A stretch of 64,000 bases of DNA, from positions 744,001 through 808,000 of the forward strand of contig CP054178.1 in assembly GCA_015709595.1 (NCBI GenBank), read 5' to 3'. Shown here piece after piece: positions 17,840 to 31,075 of this stretch. This stretch comes from Phycisphaeraceae bacterium. Its GTDB lineage: Bacteria > Planctomycetota > Phycisphaerae > Phycisphaerales > SM1A02. The notes below the pieces were generated by a model, which saw nothing but the letters and a program-made list of their open reading frames with translations, was not told the DNA's origin and searched no databases. How positions within the stretch are numbered: the stretch's first letter is position 1; every line of letters starts with the position of its first letter. The translations under genes were made by a program, and so were the position numbers.

Positions 17840-18742
17840 ATGCGAATCACACGACGATCGGTGACTGACAACCCATCCTCGAAACCGGTGATCAGGCATG
17901 GCGTCGCCGATCCGCTGACCTGCCGCTCATGCTCTTGGACTTCCGTTGTCCCACTGCGGACGGCGCGTCTCTGCGGTGAATCCTCCTCCCTCGGGTTCAC
18001 GCTCCTGGAACTCCTCGTCGTCATCGGCATCGTGGCGCTGCTGTTCGGCCTGCTCCTGCCGGCGCTCAGCAGCGCGGGCGGAGCAAGCCGGTCGCTCACC
18101 TGTCAGTCGAACCTGCGGCAGCTCCACGCCGCGGCGGAGATGTACGCCAACCGCAGCGACGGGCGCTACCCCGTCGCGGTACGCTACGAAAACCGCGAAG
18201 AGTTCACCACCATCGCATGGGACTTCGAGCAGACGCGGCGCGGCGTGATCTCGCCCGGCGTGCTGTGGAAGGGCGTCATCGACGTGGGCGAGATCCATCA
18301 GTGCCCCGACTGCCACCTCGACAGCACCTTCGGGGCCGATCCGTACACCGGGTACAACTACAACACGACCTACATCGCGGGCGAGGCCACGTTTCCCAAC
18401 CTCGGATGGGCGCGGGTGCGCCCCGGCGTGCCCCGCGGCGCCTGGCGCAAGACGGAGACCACCGCTGTCTTCGGCGACGGGGCGTGGAAACAGGGCGCCA
18501 ACAAGTTCATGCGCGCCCCCGGCAACACCGTCGAGGGATCGCTTCAGGCCTGCTACGCGGGCGGACAGGCCTTCCGACACTCCGGCGGGCGGACCAACGT
18601 CGTTTACCTCGATGGTCACATCGGCAGCACCTCGACCCCCTTTCGCGGACGCTTCGCCACCGAAACCCTGCTGCGCGACGTCATGGACTTCCCAAAGAAC
18701 GGCTTTCTGTCGGACGACGACTCGGCGTATGACCCCAGGTAG
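17840..18742 (+). CDS. Type II secretion/prepilin-like protein with N-terminal methylation motif
   Basis: A protein of up to 300 residues. [25 protein letters not shown] is a prepilin cleavage/methylation motif, as in type II pseudopilins and planctomycete DUF1559-type proteins. The C-terminal half has the [17 protein letters not shown] motif typical of that group, and the cysteines CPDC are visible. The leader from ATG 17840 is 50 residues, unusually long; GTG 17888 would shorten it. The leader DNA around 17950-17985 carries the CTCTGCGGTGAA pattern that mirrors CACCGCAGAGGCGCGGAG at 17750, suggesting that a repeat supplied part of the leader. It is probably co-regulated with the riboswitch gene 109 nt upstream. 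Confidence 0.8.
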   Translation: MRITRRSVTDNPSSKPVIRHGVADPLTCRSCSWTSVVPLRTARLCGESSSLGFTLLELLVVIGIVALLFGLLLPALSSAGGASRSLTCQSNLRQLHAAAEMYANRSDGRYPVAVRYENREEFTTIAWDFEQTRRGVISPGVLWKGVIDVGEIHQCPDCHLDSTFGADPYTGYNYNTTYIAGEATFPNLGWARVRPGVPRGAWRKTETTAVFGDGAWKQGANKFMRAPGNTVEGSLQACYAGGQAFRHSGGRTNVVYLDGHIGSTSTPFRGRFATETLLRDVMDFPKNGFLSDDDSAYDPR

Positions 18743-18748
18743 CGGTGT

Positions 18749-18767
18749 CGCAGGCGTCCCGCCTGCG
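18749..18767. repeat. CGCAGGCG-TCC-CGCCTGCG hairpin repeat, copy 1
   Basis: An 8-bp perfect inverted repeat with a TCC loop. Related copies occur at 21259-21277 (CGCGGGCG-TCT-CGCCTGCG), 22773-22791 inside ahcY, 31852-31870 inside the DUF4185-like gene, and three tandem copies at 38246-38310. Confidence 0.85.
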
Positions 18768-19009
18768 CATCGGCCGAACGCGCTACCCCACGTTCGCCCT
18801 GTTGATAACCTGACCATCACGCCCAAACCCCCCGGTTTCAGCGTGGAATCCCGGGTGTTCCAGGTCGTGTGCGGCCTGCCCGGGCTTGAGTCACGGACCG
18901 ACCCGCATACAGTCCACGCGACCCATCCGCCCCTTCGAGCGGTCCGTCATCGGGCCGCCACGCTGCTTGCATCCGCCTCCCGACCATAACCCACCCGCAG
19001 AGGCCACCC

Positions 19010-21199
19010 ATGGTGCAGACCCGCATCAACGGCACGACCCACGTGAAGGAAGTCCCATTCATGAACGGCAACGGGCCCAACGGCAAGGAGACGACCTCCG
19101 ATCTCTTCGGCCGCGACACGTTCTCGGGCCGCGTCATGCGCGCCCGACTGCCCGGCAGCGTGTACAAGGCGCTGCAGAAGACCATCACGCAGGGGCTTCC
19201 GCTCGATGCCGAACTTGCCGAGACCGTGGCCAACGCCATGAAGGACTGGGCCATCGAGAACGGCGCCACGCATTACACCCACTGGTTCCAGCCGCTGACT
19301 GGCCTGACAGCGGAGAAGCACGACTCGTTCTACAAGCCGGACGGCAACGGCAACGCCGTCGCCGAGTTCTCCGGGCGCGAACTCATCCAGGGCGAGCCGG
19401 ACGCGTCGAGTTTCCCCTCGGGGGGCATCCGCGAGACCTTCGAGGCCCGCGGGTACACCGCGTGGGATCCCACCAGCCCGGCCTTCCTGCTGCGCGGTCC
19501 GTCCGGCTCGACGCTGTGCATCCCCACCGCCTTCGCGTCGTGGACGGGCGAGGCGCTGGACAAGAAAATCCCGCTCCTGCGCTCGATGGACGCCGTCAGC
19601 CACCACGCCCTGCGCGTCCTGCGGATCTTCGGCACGCACCACGGCGTGTCGCGCGTCACCGCCACCGTGGGCTGCGAGCAGGAGTACTTCCTGATCGACA
19701 AGAAATTTTACAACGAGCGGCTGGACCTGCGCGTGTGCGGACGCACGCTCATCGGCGCCAAGCCGCCCAAGGGTCAGTCGCTGGAGGATCACTACTTCGG
19801 CTCCATCCCCGACCGCGTGCTGGGCTACATGCAGGAGGTGGAGAAGCGGCTCTACGCCCTGGGCGTGCCCGTCAAGACCCGCCACAACGAGGTGGCGCCG
19901 GGTCAGTACGAGATCGCTCCCATCTTCGAGGACGCCAACATCGCCACCGACCACCAGATGCTCACTATGCACGTGCTGCGAAGCACGGCGGACGAGTTCG
20001 GGCTGGTCTGCCTGCTGCACGAGAAGCCCTTCGCCGGCGTCAACGGCTCGGGCAAGCACAATAACTGGTCCATCGCCACCGACACGGGCGTCAACCTGCT
20101 CGACCCGCAGGACGAAACGCACACCAACATCCAGTTCCTGGTCTTCCTGGCGGCGGTGATGCGGGCCGTCGATCGTCACGCCGACCTGCTGCGGGCCGCC
20201 ATCGCCAGTCCCGGGAATGACCACCGGCTGGGCGCCAACGAGGCCCCGCCCGCCATCATCTCCATCTACCTGGGCGACATGCTGTCCGACATCCTGGCGC
20301 AGGTGGAGAAGGGCGACCCGCGCAAGACCAAGCGAGGGGGCAACCTCGACCTGGGCGCCCGCACCCTGCCCCAGATCCCCCGCCACTCGGGCGACCGCAA
20401 CCGCACCAGCCCCTTCGCCTTCACGGGCAACAAGTTCGAGTTCCGCGCCGTGGGCTCCAGCGCGCCTGTGGCATGGCCCATCACGGTGCTCAACACCATC
20501 ATCGCCGAGTCGCTCGATTCCATCGCCACGGAGCTGGAAAACCGCGTCGGCAGGAATCCGACCCCGGAGAAGGTCCACGCCGCCGCCAAGCAGTACCTGC
20601 GCGAACTGGTCAAGGAGCACAAGCGCATCGTCTTCGACGGCGACAACTACTCGGAGAAGTGGCACGCCGAAGCCGCCAAGCGCGGGCTGCCCAACCTGAA
20701 GACGACGCCGGACGCGCTGGCCGCCCTGCGCGACCCCAAGGCGCAGCATCTCTTCGAGCACTACAGGGTGCTGAACAAGCGCGAGCTGCATGCACGCACC
20801 GACATCGCCTACGAGCGCTACAACAAGGTGTTGTCGATCGAGGCCAAGACCCTCTGCACCATGCTGCGGACGGAAGTGCTGCCCGCCGCCCTGCGCTACG
20901 AATCGGAGATCGCCGACGCCGTGGCCAGCAAGAAACTCGCCGAGCGCAGCGCCCGCTCGGAAGAGGAACTGCTGGATGAAGTCAGCGGCCTGATCGCAGA
21001 CCTGCGGGACGCCATCAGGCAGGTCGAAGCCGCCGAAGCCAGGCACGCGGCCAACGTGGTCAAGCACGCCGAGCACATCCGCGACCATCTCGTGCCCGCC
21101 ATGGTGAAGGCACGCGAGGCATCGGATCGGCTCGAAGCCCACATCCCCCGCGACCTCTGGCCCCTGCCCACCTACGACGAGATGCTGTTTGTGAAGTGA
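19010..21199 (+). CDS. glnN: Glutamine synthetase type III
   Basis: A protein of 729 residues, the length of GSIII, which makes glutamine from glutamate, ammonia and ATP. Family signatures are [57 protein letters not shown] (ammonia/ATP site) and [16 protein letters not shown] 19010 has AGAGG 6 nt upstream; an in-frame ATG at 19061 preceded by GAAGGAAG is equally plausible and would remove 17 residues. The gene stands alone, with no regulatory partner seen next to it. Confidence 0.95.
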   Translation: MVQTRINGTTHVKEVPFMNGNGPNGKETTSDLFGRDTFSGRVMRARLPGSVYKALQKTITQGLPLDAELAETVANAMKDWAIENGATHYTHWFQPLTGLTAEKHDSFYKPDGNGNAVAEFSGRELIQGEPDASSFPSGGIRETFEARGYTAWDPTSPAFLLRGPSGSTLCIPTAFASWTGEALDKKIPLLRSMDAVSHHALRVLRIFGTHHGVSRVTATVGCEQEYFLIDKKFYNERLDLRVCGRTLIGAKPPKGQSLEDHYFGSIPDRVLGYMQEVEKRLYALGVPVKTRHNEVAPGQYEIAPIFEDANIATDHQMLTMHVLRSTADEFGLVCLLHEKPFAGVNGSGKHNNWSIATDTGVNLLDPQDETHTNIQFLVFLAAVMRAVDRHADLLRAAIASPGNDHRLGANEAPPAIISIYLGDMLSDILAQVEKGDPRKTKRGGNLDLGARTLPQIPRHSGDRNRTSPFAFTGNKFEFRAVGSSAPVAWPITVLNTIIAESLDSIATELENRVGRNPTPEKVHAAAKQYLRELVKEHKRIVFDGDNYSEKWHAEAAKRGLPNLKTTPDALAALRDPKAQHLFEHYRVLNKRELHARTDIAYERYNKVLSIEAKTLCTMLRTEVLPAALRYESEIADAVASKKLAERSARSEEELLDEVSGLIADLRDAIRQVEAAEARHAANVVKHAEHIRDHLVPAMVKAREASDRLEAHIPRDLWPLPTYDEMLFVK

Positions 21200-21701
21200 A
21201 TGCCGCGGAGGCGTTCGCTACCGGGCATCAGGCAGCAATGGGTGCGGCGCGCCCGGGGCGCGGGCGTCTCGCCTGCGGTCGTCTGACCCGCCTCAACGGA
21301 GGCGAAAACAGTGCGAGACCGGCGAGGGCGAATGATCTCAACTGGGCCGTCCGCCAGCCATGCGACAGTCTCCCTCGCCCCGTTTCCTACCCGCCGCCGG
21401 GTGAAAGAACCGCCCGTTGGCCAACACCCCCGCCACCTCGGAGCGTCCCGACACATTGGTGACGTACCGGCCGGGCGCCTCGCCCACCGGCCCCTCAGGA
21501 GACGACCCGCGCGGTTGCCCGTGCGGGTCGCCCTTCTCCCTCTCCGATGAGGCCGCCGCGAGTGAATGGCCTGACCATCGCATCGCCGGGATATTTCATC
21601 CCGCAGCCATTGACGTTCCGCGATGGCTCGACCAGCGATTCGTGAAATTCTCGCGCGAACTCATCACGGATGGAAGCCGTGACGCCCACGAGGAACCGGC
21701 G
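21200..21701. other. 502-nt intergenic stretch with one hairpin repeat
   Basis: No convincing gene is visible between the GSIII and ahcY stops, which converge here. CGCGGGCG-TCT-CGCCTGCG at 21259-21277 belongs to the hairpin repeat family. The rest has no domain-coding frame that I can support. Confidence 0.6.
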
Positions 21702-23385
<1,684 letters not shown>

Positions 23386-23463
23386 GGTTCTTGCCGTCCC
23401 GGCATCGTGTTCGATGGCGCATGAGAAGAACGCACGGCATCACCCGTGCGGACGCCGCGACAT

Positions 23464-25734
23464 TCACGGGCCGTCATCACCCGTCACCGCCAGTTCAGCG
23501 TTGCGACGGTTCTGCTCGGCCCGCATCGCCTCACGCGTCAGGTCCATCAGCCGCTGGTGCGTGCCCACCGCCTCGGGCGCGTCGAGCGGCATGCCCGCAG
23601 GGGGCTCGCGGCGCACGTACGACCCATCCGGGTGCATGTCCCACGCCTGCCTCTGGTCCGTCAGGCAGACGAGCAGCGTCTCCATGAGCTTGGTGCGCAA
23701 AGCGCGTGGCTCGACGGGGGCGGCGGCCTCGACGCGCGTGTGCAGATTGCGGTACATCCAGTCCGCTGAGCCGATGTAGAAGTCGCCTTCCAGCGGGTCG
23801 TCCTTGCCGTTGCGGAACCAGAAGATGCGGCTGTGCTCGAGGAATCGCCCGATGACCGAGATGACCCGGATGTTGTCGCTCATGCCCCTGACGCACGGGC
23901 GCAGCGTGCAGAAGCCGCGTACGATGAGGTCGATGACGACGCCCTCGCCGCTGGCGCGGTAGAGGGCCTCGATGACCTCGCGGTCCTGGAGCTGATTCAT
24001 CTTGGCGATGATGCGTCCCCCGACGCCCGATCGCTGATGCTCGATCTCGCGTTCGATCAGCCGCAGAAACTGCCTCTTCATCGAGTGCGGCGCCACCAGC
24101 AGCTTGCGGTAGCCCTGGTGCATCGACCGGCCCGTCATGAAGTTGAACAGGTCGATCACGTCCTCGCAGATGACGGGATCGCAGGTGAGCAGCCCGAAGT
24201 CGTCGTAGAGCCGCGCGGTGCGCGAGTGGTAGTTGCCCGTGCCGATGTGGGCGTAGGTGCGCAGCGTCCTTCCCTCGCGCCTCACGACCATGGCGATCTT
24301 GGTGTGAGTCTTGAGCCCCACGACGCCGTACGCCACATGGACGCCGGCGTCCTCGAGCCGCCGGGCCCATTCGATGTTGCGCTCCTCGTCGAACCGGGCC
24401 CGCAGCTCCACCAGCACCGCCACCTGCTTGCCCTTCTCGGCGGCGCGGATCAGTTCATGCACGAACGGGCTGTCGCCGCTGGTTCGGTACAGGGCCTGCT
24501 TGATGCAGATGACGCTGGGGTCGCTGGCCGCCTCCTCGATGAACCGCTCCACGCTGGCGTCGAACGACTCGTACGGGTGATGCAGCAGGATGTCGCCCTC
24601 GCGGATCGCGGAGAAGATGTCGCGATCACGGGCCGCCAGCCGGGGCGGAATGACCGGGGTCCACGGCGCGAAATGATGCTCCGGCAGGTCGAGGTCGGCG
24701 ATCTCGTTGAGCGTGCCGTAGTTGAACAGACCCTTGGACTCGTAGATGTCGTCCGGGCCGATCTCCAGTTCCTCGCACAGGAAGTCGAGCAGTTCGCGGG
24801 GCGGCTTGCGCCCGATCTGCAGACGCACCACGCGGGCGAAGCGGCGCTCGCGCAGCTGATTGCGGATCTGGTCGAGCAGGTCGGCGGCGTCCTCGTCATC
24901 CCCTTCCACGTCCGCGTTGCGCGTCACGCGGAAGGGCAGCACGCTGAGAATCTCCATGCCGGGGAAGAGCTCGGCCAGGTTGTTCTCGATCACGTCACGC
25001 AGCAGCACGAAGCGGCTCGTCCCCTCCAGCCGGTACCACTGGTTCACCGCCTCGGGCACTTTCACGCGGGCGAAGAGCTGCTCGGCGTCGCCCGGACGGC
25101 GCAGCATCACGCCCAGCGAGACGCTCAGATTCGAGATGAACGGAAAGCGATGCCCTTTGTCCACCGCCAGCGGAGTGAGAATGGGAAACACCTGCTGCTG
25201 GAACCAGCGGTCGAGTTCACGGCGCTCCTTCTCCGTGGCGTCCTTGTAGGCGATGAGCTGGATGCCCGCCCCCTCCAGGGCCGGGAGAATCTGCTTGCGG
25301 TAGCAGCGGGCCTGCTTGTCGATCATCGGCAGCACGCGCTGTCGGATGGCGTCAAGAATCGCCTTGGGACTGTCGCCCTCGTACGACAGGATCTGCACGC
25401 CTGAGGCCACCTGCCGCCGCAGACCGCCCACGCGCTTCATGAAGAACTCGTCGAGGTTGCTGGAGAAGATGGCGAGAAAGCGCACCCGCTCCAGCAACGG
25501 CAGACGCTCGTCCATCGCCTGCGCCAGCACGCGCTCGTTGAACTCCAGCCACTGAACCTCGCGGTTGAGGAATCGCGGCCCGCCCTCGGCCAGCGTCGCG
25601 CCCTCGGGCGCGACCGCCGCCCGTTCGATGGGCCGTCCATCGCCGGTCAGTCGCTCCGCGTGGGCGTCCGGCGAAGCGGCGTCCGCGCGGACGCCGTTCA
25701 CCGCCGACAGGGGTGTCTGATCGATGGGGGACAT
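23464..25734 (-). CDS. ppk: Polyphosphate kinase 1
   Basis: A protein of 756 residues that polymerises the gamma-phosphate of ATP into polyphosphate. After a 50-residue non-conserved extension come FLNREVQWLEFNERVLAQA and FFMKRVGGLRRQ (N domain), DILLHHPYESFDASVERFIEEA and IKQALYRTSGDSPFVHELIRAAEKGKQVAVLVELRARFDEERNI (active-site region). THTKIAMVVRREG and YAHIGTGNYHSRTARLYDDFGLLT follow, with the catalytic HKD-type histidines. YIGSADWMYRNLHTRVEA closes the C2 domain. Length fits the family. GGGAGAG precedes ATG 25734. It is divergent from the desaturase gene. Confidence 0.95.
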   Translation of the reverse strand: MSPIDQTPLSAVNGVRADAASPDAHAERLTGDGRPIERAAVAPEGATLAEGGPRFLNREVQWLEFNERVLAQAMDERLPLLERVRFLAIFSSNLDEFFMKRVGGLRRQVASGVQILSYEGDSPKAILDAIRQRVLPMIDKQARCYRKQILPALEGAGIQLIAYKDATEKERRELDRWFQQQVFPILTPLAVDKGHRFPFISNLSVSLGVMLRRPGDAEQLFARVKVPEAVNQWYRLEGTSRFVLLRDVIENNLAELFPGMEILSVLPFRVTRNADVEGDDEDAADLLDQIRNQLRERRFARVVRLQIGRKPPRELLDFLCEELEIGPDDIYESKGLFNYGTLNEIADLDLPEHHFAPWTPVIPPRLAARDRDIFSAIREGDILLHHPYESFDASVERFIEEAASDPSVICIKQALYRTSGDSPFVHELIRAAEKGKQVAVLVELRARFDEERNIEWARRLEDAGVHVAYGVVGLKTHTKIAMVVRREGRTLRTYAHIGTGNYHSRTARLYDDFGLLTCDPVICEDVIDLFNFMTGRSMHQGYRKLLVAPHSMKRQFLRLIEREIEHQRSGVGGRIIAKMNQLQDREVIEALYRASGEGVVIDLIVRGFCTLRPCVRGMSDNIRVISVIGRFLEHSRIFWFRNGKDDPLEGDFYIGSADWMYRNLHTRVEAAAPVEPRALRTKLMETLLVCLTDQRQAWDMHPDGSYVRREPPAGMPLDAPEAVGTHQRLMDLTREAMRAEQNRRNAELAVTGDDGP

Positions 25735-25984
25735 GGCTCTCCCTTCATCGAAACTTTAGACCCGGCAGTCAAGGCGGCCCGCCTTGCGGCGCTCAGATCG
25801 CGCAAAAACAGCGCGATGGCGACGCACGATGCGTCGGGAGATCCGCGATGCCGGGATGTCGTGCGCCGCGGACCGCCTACCATCGTGGCGGCATTCCCCG
25901 GTGTCCGGCAGCGGGCGGCGTCGAGGATTCCTCACTCCCGACGACCCCACCATCTTCTCGGCGTCACGCTGACCGGGAACCTTC

Positions 25985-27148
25985 ATGAATCAGACGGCCG
26001 CGGCAACGATTTCACCATCCCCAACTCCCGCTCACTCCAGCGCCCTCAAGTTCACCGGCCCCAACGCCTTTCAGGTCGAACTGCGCCGGCGCGTGGATGA
26101 GTATTTCACACGCACCGGACGTCCGCGGCGCGACTGCCCGCAGATGTACCTCAAGACCTTCATCCTGGCCGGACTTTTTGTCCTGTCGTACGTGATGCTG
26201 GTCTTCTTCGCCACCGCGTGGTGGCAGGCGCTGCCGCTGGCGATCCTGCTGGGATTCGTGACCGCGGGAATCGGACTGAACGTCCAGCACGACGGCGGGC
26301 ACGAGGCCTACTCCAGCTGCGGATGGATCAACCGGCTCGCGGCCATGACGCTTGACCTGATCGGCGGCAGCTCGTACCTGTGGCACTACCAGCATGGCGT
26401 GCTGCATCACACCTACGTCAACATCACGGGGCATGACTCGGACATCGACCTGGGATTCCTCGGGCGCGTCACACCCCACCAGAAGCGACTGACGTTTCAT
26501 CGCTGGCAGCACTTCTACATCTGGCCGCTCTACGGGCTGATGGCTCTCCGCTGGCAGCTCTTCGGCGACTATGTGGACGTGATCCGCGGTCGCGTGGGTG
26601 ATCACCGCATCCCGCGTCCGCGCGGCTGGGATCTGGTCATCTTCCTGGGCGGCAAGGTGTTCTTCCTGACCCTGGCGCTTGGCGTTCCGATGATCTTCCA
26701 CCCGTGGTGGGTGGTGCTGATCTACTACGGCGCGGCGGGCATGGTGGTGGGCATCACGCTCAGCGTGGTCTTTCAACTGGCCCACACCGTGGAAGAGGCC
26801 GCGTTCGTCGTGCCCAACGACGCCAACCGCATCGAAAACGCCTGGGCGATCCACCAGGTGGAGAGCACGGTGGACTTCGCGCGCCGCAGCCGCCTCGCGT
26901 CGTGGCTGCTGGGCGGGCTGAACTACCAGATCGAGCACCACCTGCTGCCCCGCATCTGCCACGTGAACTTCCCCGCGCTGGCCCCGATCGTGGAGCAGAC
27001 CTGCCGCGACTTCGGCGTGCGCTATTCCGAGCACCCGACGTTCATGGCGGGGGTTCGGTCGCATTACCGCTGGCTGCGCGAGATGGGTCGATCGGACTCG
27101 CCAACGCCGGTGCCGGTACCGGCGGTGGAGCGGATGCGCGGGCATTGA
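25985..27148 (+). CDS. Membrane fatty acid desaturase
   Basis: A protein of 387 residues that inserts a double bond into an acyl chain using a di-iron centre. The three histidine boxes are visible: HDGGHEAYSS (near residue 100), HYQHGVLHHTYVN (near 137) and GGLNYQIEHHLLPRICH (near 315). Four or more hydrophobic segments lie between them (LSYVMLVFFATAWWQALPLAIL; WDLVIFLGGKVFFLTLALGVP). The pattern fits the linoleoyl-CoA/front-end-like bacterial group. No ferredoxin or cytochrome b5 domain is fused. Regiospecificity cannot be read from the sequence. The Shine-Dalgarno sequence is weak. Confidence 0.9.
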   Translation: MNQTAAATISPSPTPAHSSALKFTGPNAFQVELRRRVDEYFTRTGRPRRDCPQMYLKTFILAGLFVLSYVMLVFFATAWWQALPLAILLGFVTAGIGLNVQHDGGHEAYSSCGWINRLAAMTLDLIGGSSYLWHYQHGVLHHTYVNITGHDSDIDLGFLGRVTPHQKRLTFHRWQHFYIWPLYGLMALRWQLFGDYVDVIRGRVGDHRIPRPRGWDLVIFLGGKVFFLTLALGVPMIFHPWWVVLIYYGAAGMVVGITLSVVFQLAHTVEEAAFVVPNDANRIENAWAIHQVESTVDFARRSRLASWLLGGLNYQIEHHLLPRICHVNFPALAPIVEQTCRDFGVRYSEHPTFMAGVRSHYRWLREMGRSDSPTPVPVPAVERMRGH

Positions 27149-27257
27149 GCGACCGAAGCGAGGGTATCGTACTATCAGCAGTACCGAGCGCGAACCGTGC
27201 GCCGTGCTTCTTGCACGAATCGATTGCGTGCGCTCTCGCTCTCCTTCAGGAACCCCC

Positions 27258-28619
<1,362 letters not shown>

Positions 28620-28641
28620 GCCGCTCGATGACCGCCGTGAT

Positions 28642-28926
28642 TCAGTTCATCCGCTGATGCACCACGATCAGGTGGTAGCCGAACTGCGTCTTGACGGGAT
28701 CGGACACCTGGCCGATCGGCAGGTCGCTGAAGATGACCTTGTCGAACTCAGCCACCATGCGTCCCTTGGCGAAGGTGCCGAGCGAACCGCCCTCGCGACC
28801 GGACGGGCACTTCGAATGCTTCTTCGCCAGTTCCGCGAAGTCCGCGCCGCTCTCGATCTGCGTCTTGAGTTCCTGGGCCCTCGCCTGATCCGGAACGAGA
28901 ATGTGGCTGGCGCGGGCGGATGGCAT
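28642..28926 (-). CDS. ppiC: Parvulin-type peptidyl-prolyl isomerase
   Basis: A 94-residue single-domain parvulin, the size of E. coli PpiC, which catalyses cis-trans isomerisation of prolyl bonds in the cytoplasm. The full domain is visible: ASHILVPDQARAQELKTQIE, FAELAKKHSKCPSGREGGSLG, KGRMVAEFDKVIF, and VKTQFGYHLIVVHQR at the C-terminus. No signal peptide is present. The start is placed at 28926 (MPSARASHIL); an in-frame ATG at 28953 adds nine proline-rich residues. Confidence 0.93.
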   Translation of the reverse strand: MPSARASHILVPDQARAQELKTQIESGADFAELAKKHSKCPSGREGGSLGTFAKGRMVAEFDKVIFSDLPIGQVSDPVKTQFGYHLIVVHQRMN

Positions 28927-29151
28927 GGGGGGCCTTTCGGGAAGAAGGGGCATCGCACTGGGCCAAGCATGATATTGAGGCCGATCGCCACAGTCGAAGC
29001 CGCGGTGCTGGAGTTATAGGACTATCGACGAGTTCCAAGCCGCGAAATCACTCTCACACGTTCCACTTTCCGCTGGCGGTCCATGCATCCTGTCGTACAA
29101 TGTGCAAACACGGCTGGCGACCCGCCGGCTCGAACCAGAAAGAGGAGAGAA

Positions 29152-29919
29152 ATGATGGATCTTCGTCTCACGACCTGCGCCGTCGTCGGCTTGGCGTCAC
29201 TGACTTCCGGCAGCGCGTTGGCTCAGAGCAGCGCGCTCTACGTCACCGACGGCGACAGCCAGCGCCTGGCCATCGCGCAAAACGGCAACGCCACCATCAA
29301 GACCACGTATGTCCGCGGGTACCCGATCGTGGTGCGCAACACGGTCTGGATCGGCGACTACAGCGCCAGCATTCCCGCCCGCGAGTACGACCTCGCCGGG
29401 AACGCCACCGGCAACACGTCCGCCTACACCGCGCGCAACGCGGTGGATGCCGGAACGGACGGCGTGAACAACTACATGCTGGGCAACGCCTTCAGCGGCA
29501 ACGCCACCGTGTGGCGAACTGACGGCCAGTTCGGCAATCAGGTGGCGCTGTTTTCCGTGCAGGGTTCAGACCTTGTCGGAATCACGTACGACATGAACAG
29601 CAACACCCTGTGGATCTCAGACAACACCAACATTTACAACTACACCACCGGCGGCCAGCTGCTCAGTTCGTTCGCGCACGGGCGCGGGCGCGGCTGCCTG
29701 GCGTGGGAGCCCAGCACCGACACCCTCTGGTACGTGAACAACGGCTCCAACAACATCCACCAGTTCACCAAGACCGGCACGTTCCTTCAAACGGTGGTGG
29801 TGAACGGTCTGGCCTCGAACAACTGGGGCGCCGAGTTCCAGATGGCCATTCCCGCCCCCGGCGCGCTGGCGATGCTCGGTCTCGCCGGGCTGGTTTCGGC
29901 CCGTCGTCGTCGTCGCTGA
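29152..29919 (+). CDS. Secreted PAPGA-tailed beta-propeller-like protein
   Basis: A protein of 255 residues with a signal peptide (LTTCAVVGLASLTSGSALA, cleavage near AQS). The mature protein has short repeated beta units with asparagine and tryptophan (GITYDMNSNTLWISDNTN; CLAWEPSTDTLWYVNNGSNN), resembling a small propeller. The C-terminus carries IPAPGALAMLGLAGL followed by VSARRRRR, a PEP-CTERM-like exosortase tail. AGGAG sits 5 nt before ATG 29152, confirming the start over an in-frame upstream codon. A strong hairpin follows the stop. Function unknown. Confidence 0.8.
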   Translation: MMDLRLTTCAVVGLASLTSGSALAQSSALYVTDGDSQRLAIAQNGNATIKTTYVRGYPIVVRNTVWIGDYSASIPAREYDLAGNATGNTSAYTARNAVDAGTDGVNNYMLGNAFSGNATVWRTDGQFGNQVALFSVQGSDLVGITYDMNSNTLWISDNTNIYNYTTGGQLLSSFAHGRGRGCLAWEPSTDTLWYVNNGSNNIHQFTKTGTFLQTVVVNGLASNNWGAEFQMAIPAPGALAMLGLAGLVSARRRRR

Positions 29920-29948
29920 GCGGCTGGTTCAACCTGACGCTGCGTTGC

Positions 29949-29975
29949 AGCGCCCCGTTCATGGAACGGGGCGCT
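29949..29975 (+). terminator. Rho-independent-like terminator
   Basis: AGCGCCCCGTTC-ATG-GAACGGGGCGCT, a perfect 12-bp stem with a 3-nt loop about 30 nt after the stop of the PAPGA-tailed gene, followed by GTCTTGC. The T-tract is weak. It also lies past the 3' end of the convergent transporter gene. Confidence 0.6.
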
Positions 29976-30010
29976 GTCTTGCGCTCCGATCAGCGCGTGC
30001 CACGCGCCTC

Positions 30011-31000
30011 TCACCTTGACGCCCCGCTCCGCCTCATCGAATCCACGCTGAACACCGCCAGCGCGGCCCAGATGAATCCGAAGGTGATCACGCGACGCGC
30101 GTCCAGCGCCTCACCCAGGAACCCCACCGCCATCACCAGTTGCATGCTCGGCGCGATGTACTGCAGAAACCCGATGGTCGTGAGCGTCAGCCGCCTGGCC
30201 GCCGCCACGAACCACAGCAGCGGCAGCGCGGTGATGACCCCCGCCGTCATCAGCAGCCCGGTCGTGCCCACGGACGGCGGACCATCGCCGCTCATCAGCC
30301 CGCGGATGATGAGCAGCATCGCCGGCCCCATCAGCATGGTCGTCTCCACGAACAGCCCGATCATCGGGCCGACGCGCACCGTCTTGCGCAGCAAGCCGTA
30401 GAGCGCGAAGGACACCGCCAGCGTGAGCGCGATCCACGGCAGCCCGCCCGCGCCGGTCGCCGCCACGCCCACGCCGATCGTCGCCAGGGCGACGCTCACC
30501 CACTGCCACGGTCGCAGCCGCTCGCGCAGCAGCGTCCAGCCCAGCAGCACGGTGATCAGCGGGTTGATGTAGTACCCCAGACTGGCCTGCACCACGCGTC
30601 CCGTCTCCACGGAGTAGATGAACACGAACCAGTTGACCGAGATCAACCCCGCCGAGATCGCCAGCCAGCCCAGCGTGCGCCGGTCGCGCAGCACGGCGGC
30701 GACCTCGCTCCACCGTCGCTGCGCCAGCAGGATCAGCCCGAGAAACACCACGCTCCACACGATGCGGTGACACAGCACCGTCAGCGCGGGCACGTGCGTG
30801 AGCAGGTGAAAGTACAGCGGCGCCACGCCCCACCAGCCGTACGCCCCCAGACCGTAAAGCAGTCCGACGCGGGCTTCGCGCCGGGCGTGCGCCGCCTCGT
30901 CCGCCTCACCAACGCCGCCGCCCGGGAAGGCGACCGGCGACGGCGTTGCGGATGGTGCGTCAACGGAAGCGGATGCGGGAGCGCCCGGAGCGGTGGACAC
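30011..31000 (-). CDS. rarD: RarD-type EamA-family transporter
   Basis: An inner-membrane permease of 329 residues with about ten hydrophobic segments in two EamA halves. GLLYGLGAYGWWGVAPLYFHLLTHVPALTVLCHRIVWS, VNWFVFIYSVETGRVVQASLGYYINPLITVLLG and LQYIAPSMQLVMAV are characteristic of RarD (chloramphenicol-sensitive protein) relatives; the substrate is unknown. The first 45 residues are Ala/Pro/Ser-rich. The start GTG 31000 lies 6 nt after TATCCT, a leaderless-like arrangement without a Shine-Dalgarno sequence. It diverges from the DUF4185-like gene. Confidence 0.88.
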   Translation of the reverse strand: MSTAPGAPASASVDAPSATPSPVAFPGGGVGEADEAAHARREARVGLLYGLGAYGWWGVAPLYFHLLTHVPALTVLCHRIVWSVVFLGLILLAQRRWSEVAAVLRDRRTLGWLAISAGLISVNWFVFIYSVETGRVVQASLGYYINPLITVLLGWTLLRERLRPWQWVSVALATIGVGVAATGAGGLPWIALTLAVSFALYGLLRKTVRVGPMIGLFVETTMLMGPAMLLIIRGLMSGDGPPSVGTTGLLMTAGVITALPLLWFVAAARRLTLTTIGFLQYIAPSMQLVMAVGFLGEALDARRVITFGFIWAALAVFSVDSMRRSGASR

Positions 31001-31075
31001 GGGCCAAGGATACGCCGGTATCCGGCGCCGACCAGCGCGCCGCGCCGGCAACCTGCTCCCGCCATATCGTTCATC

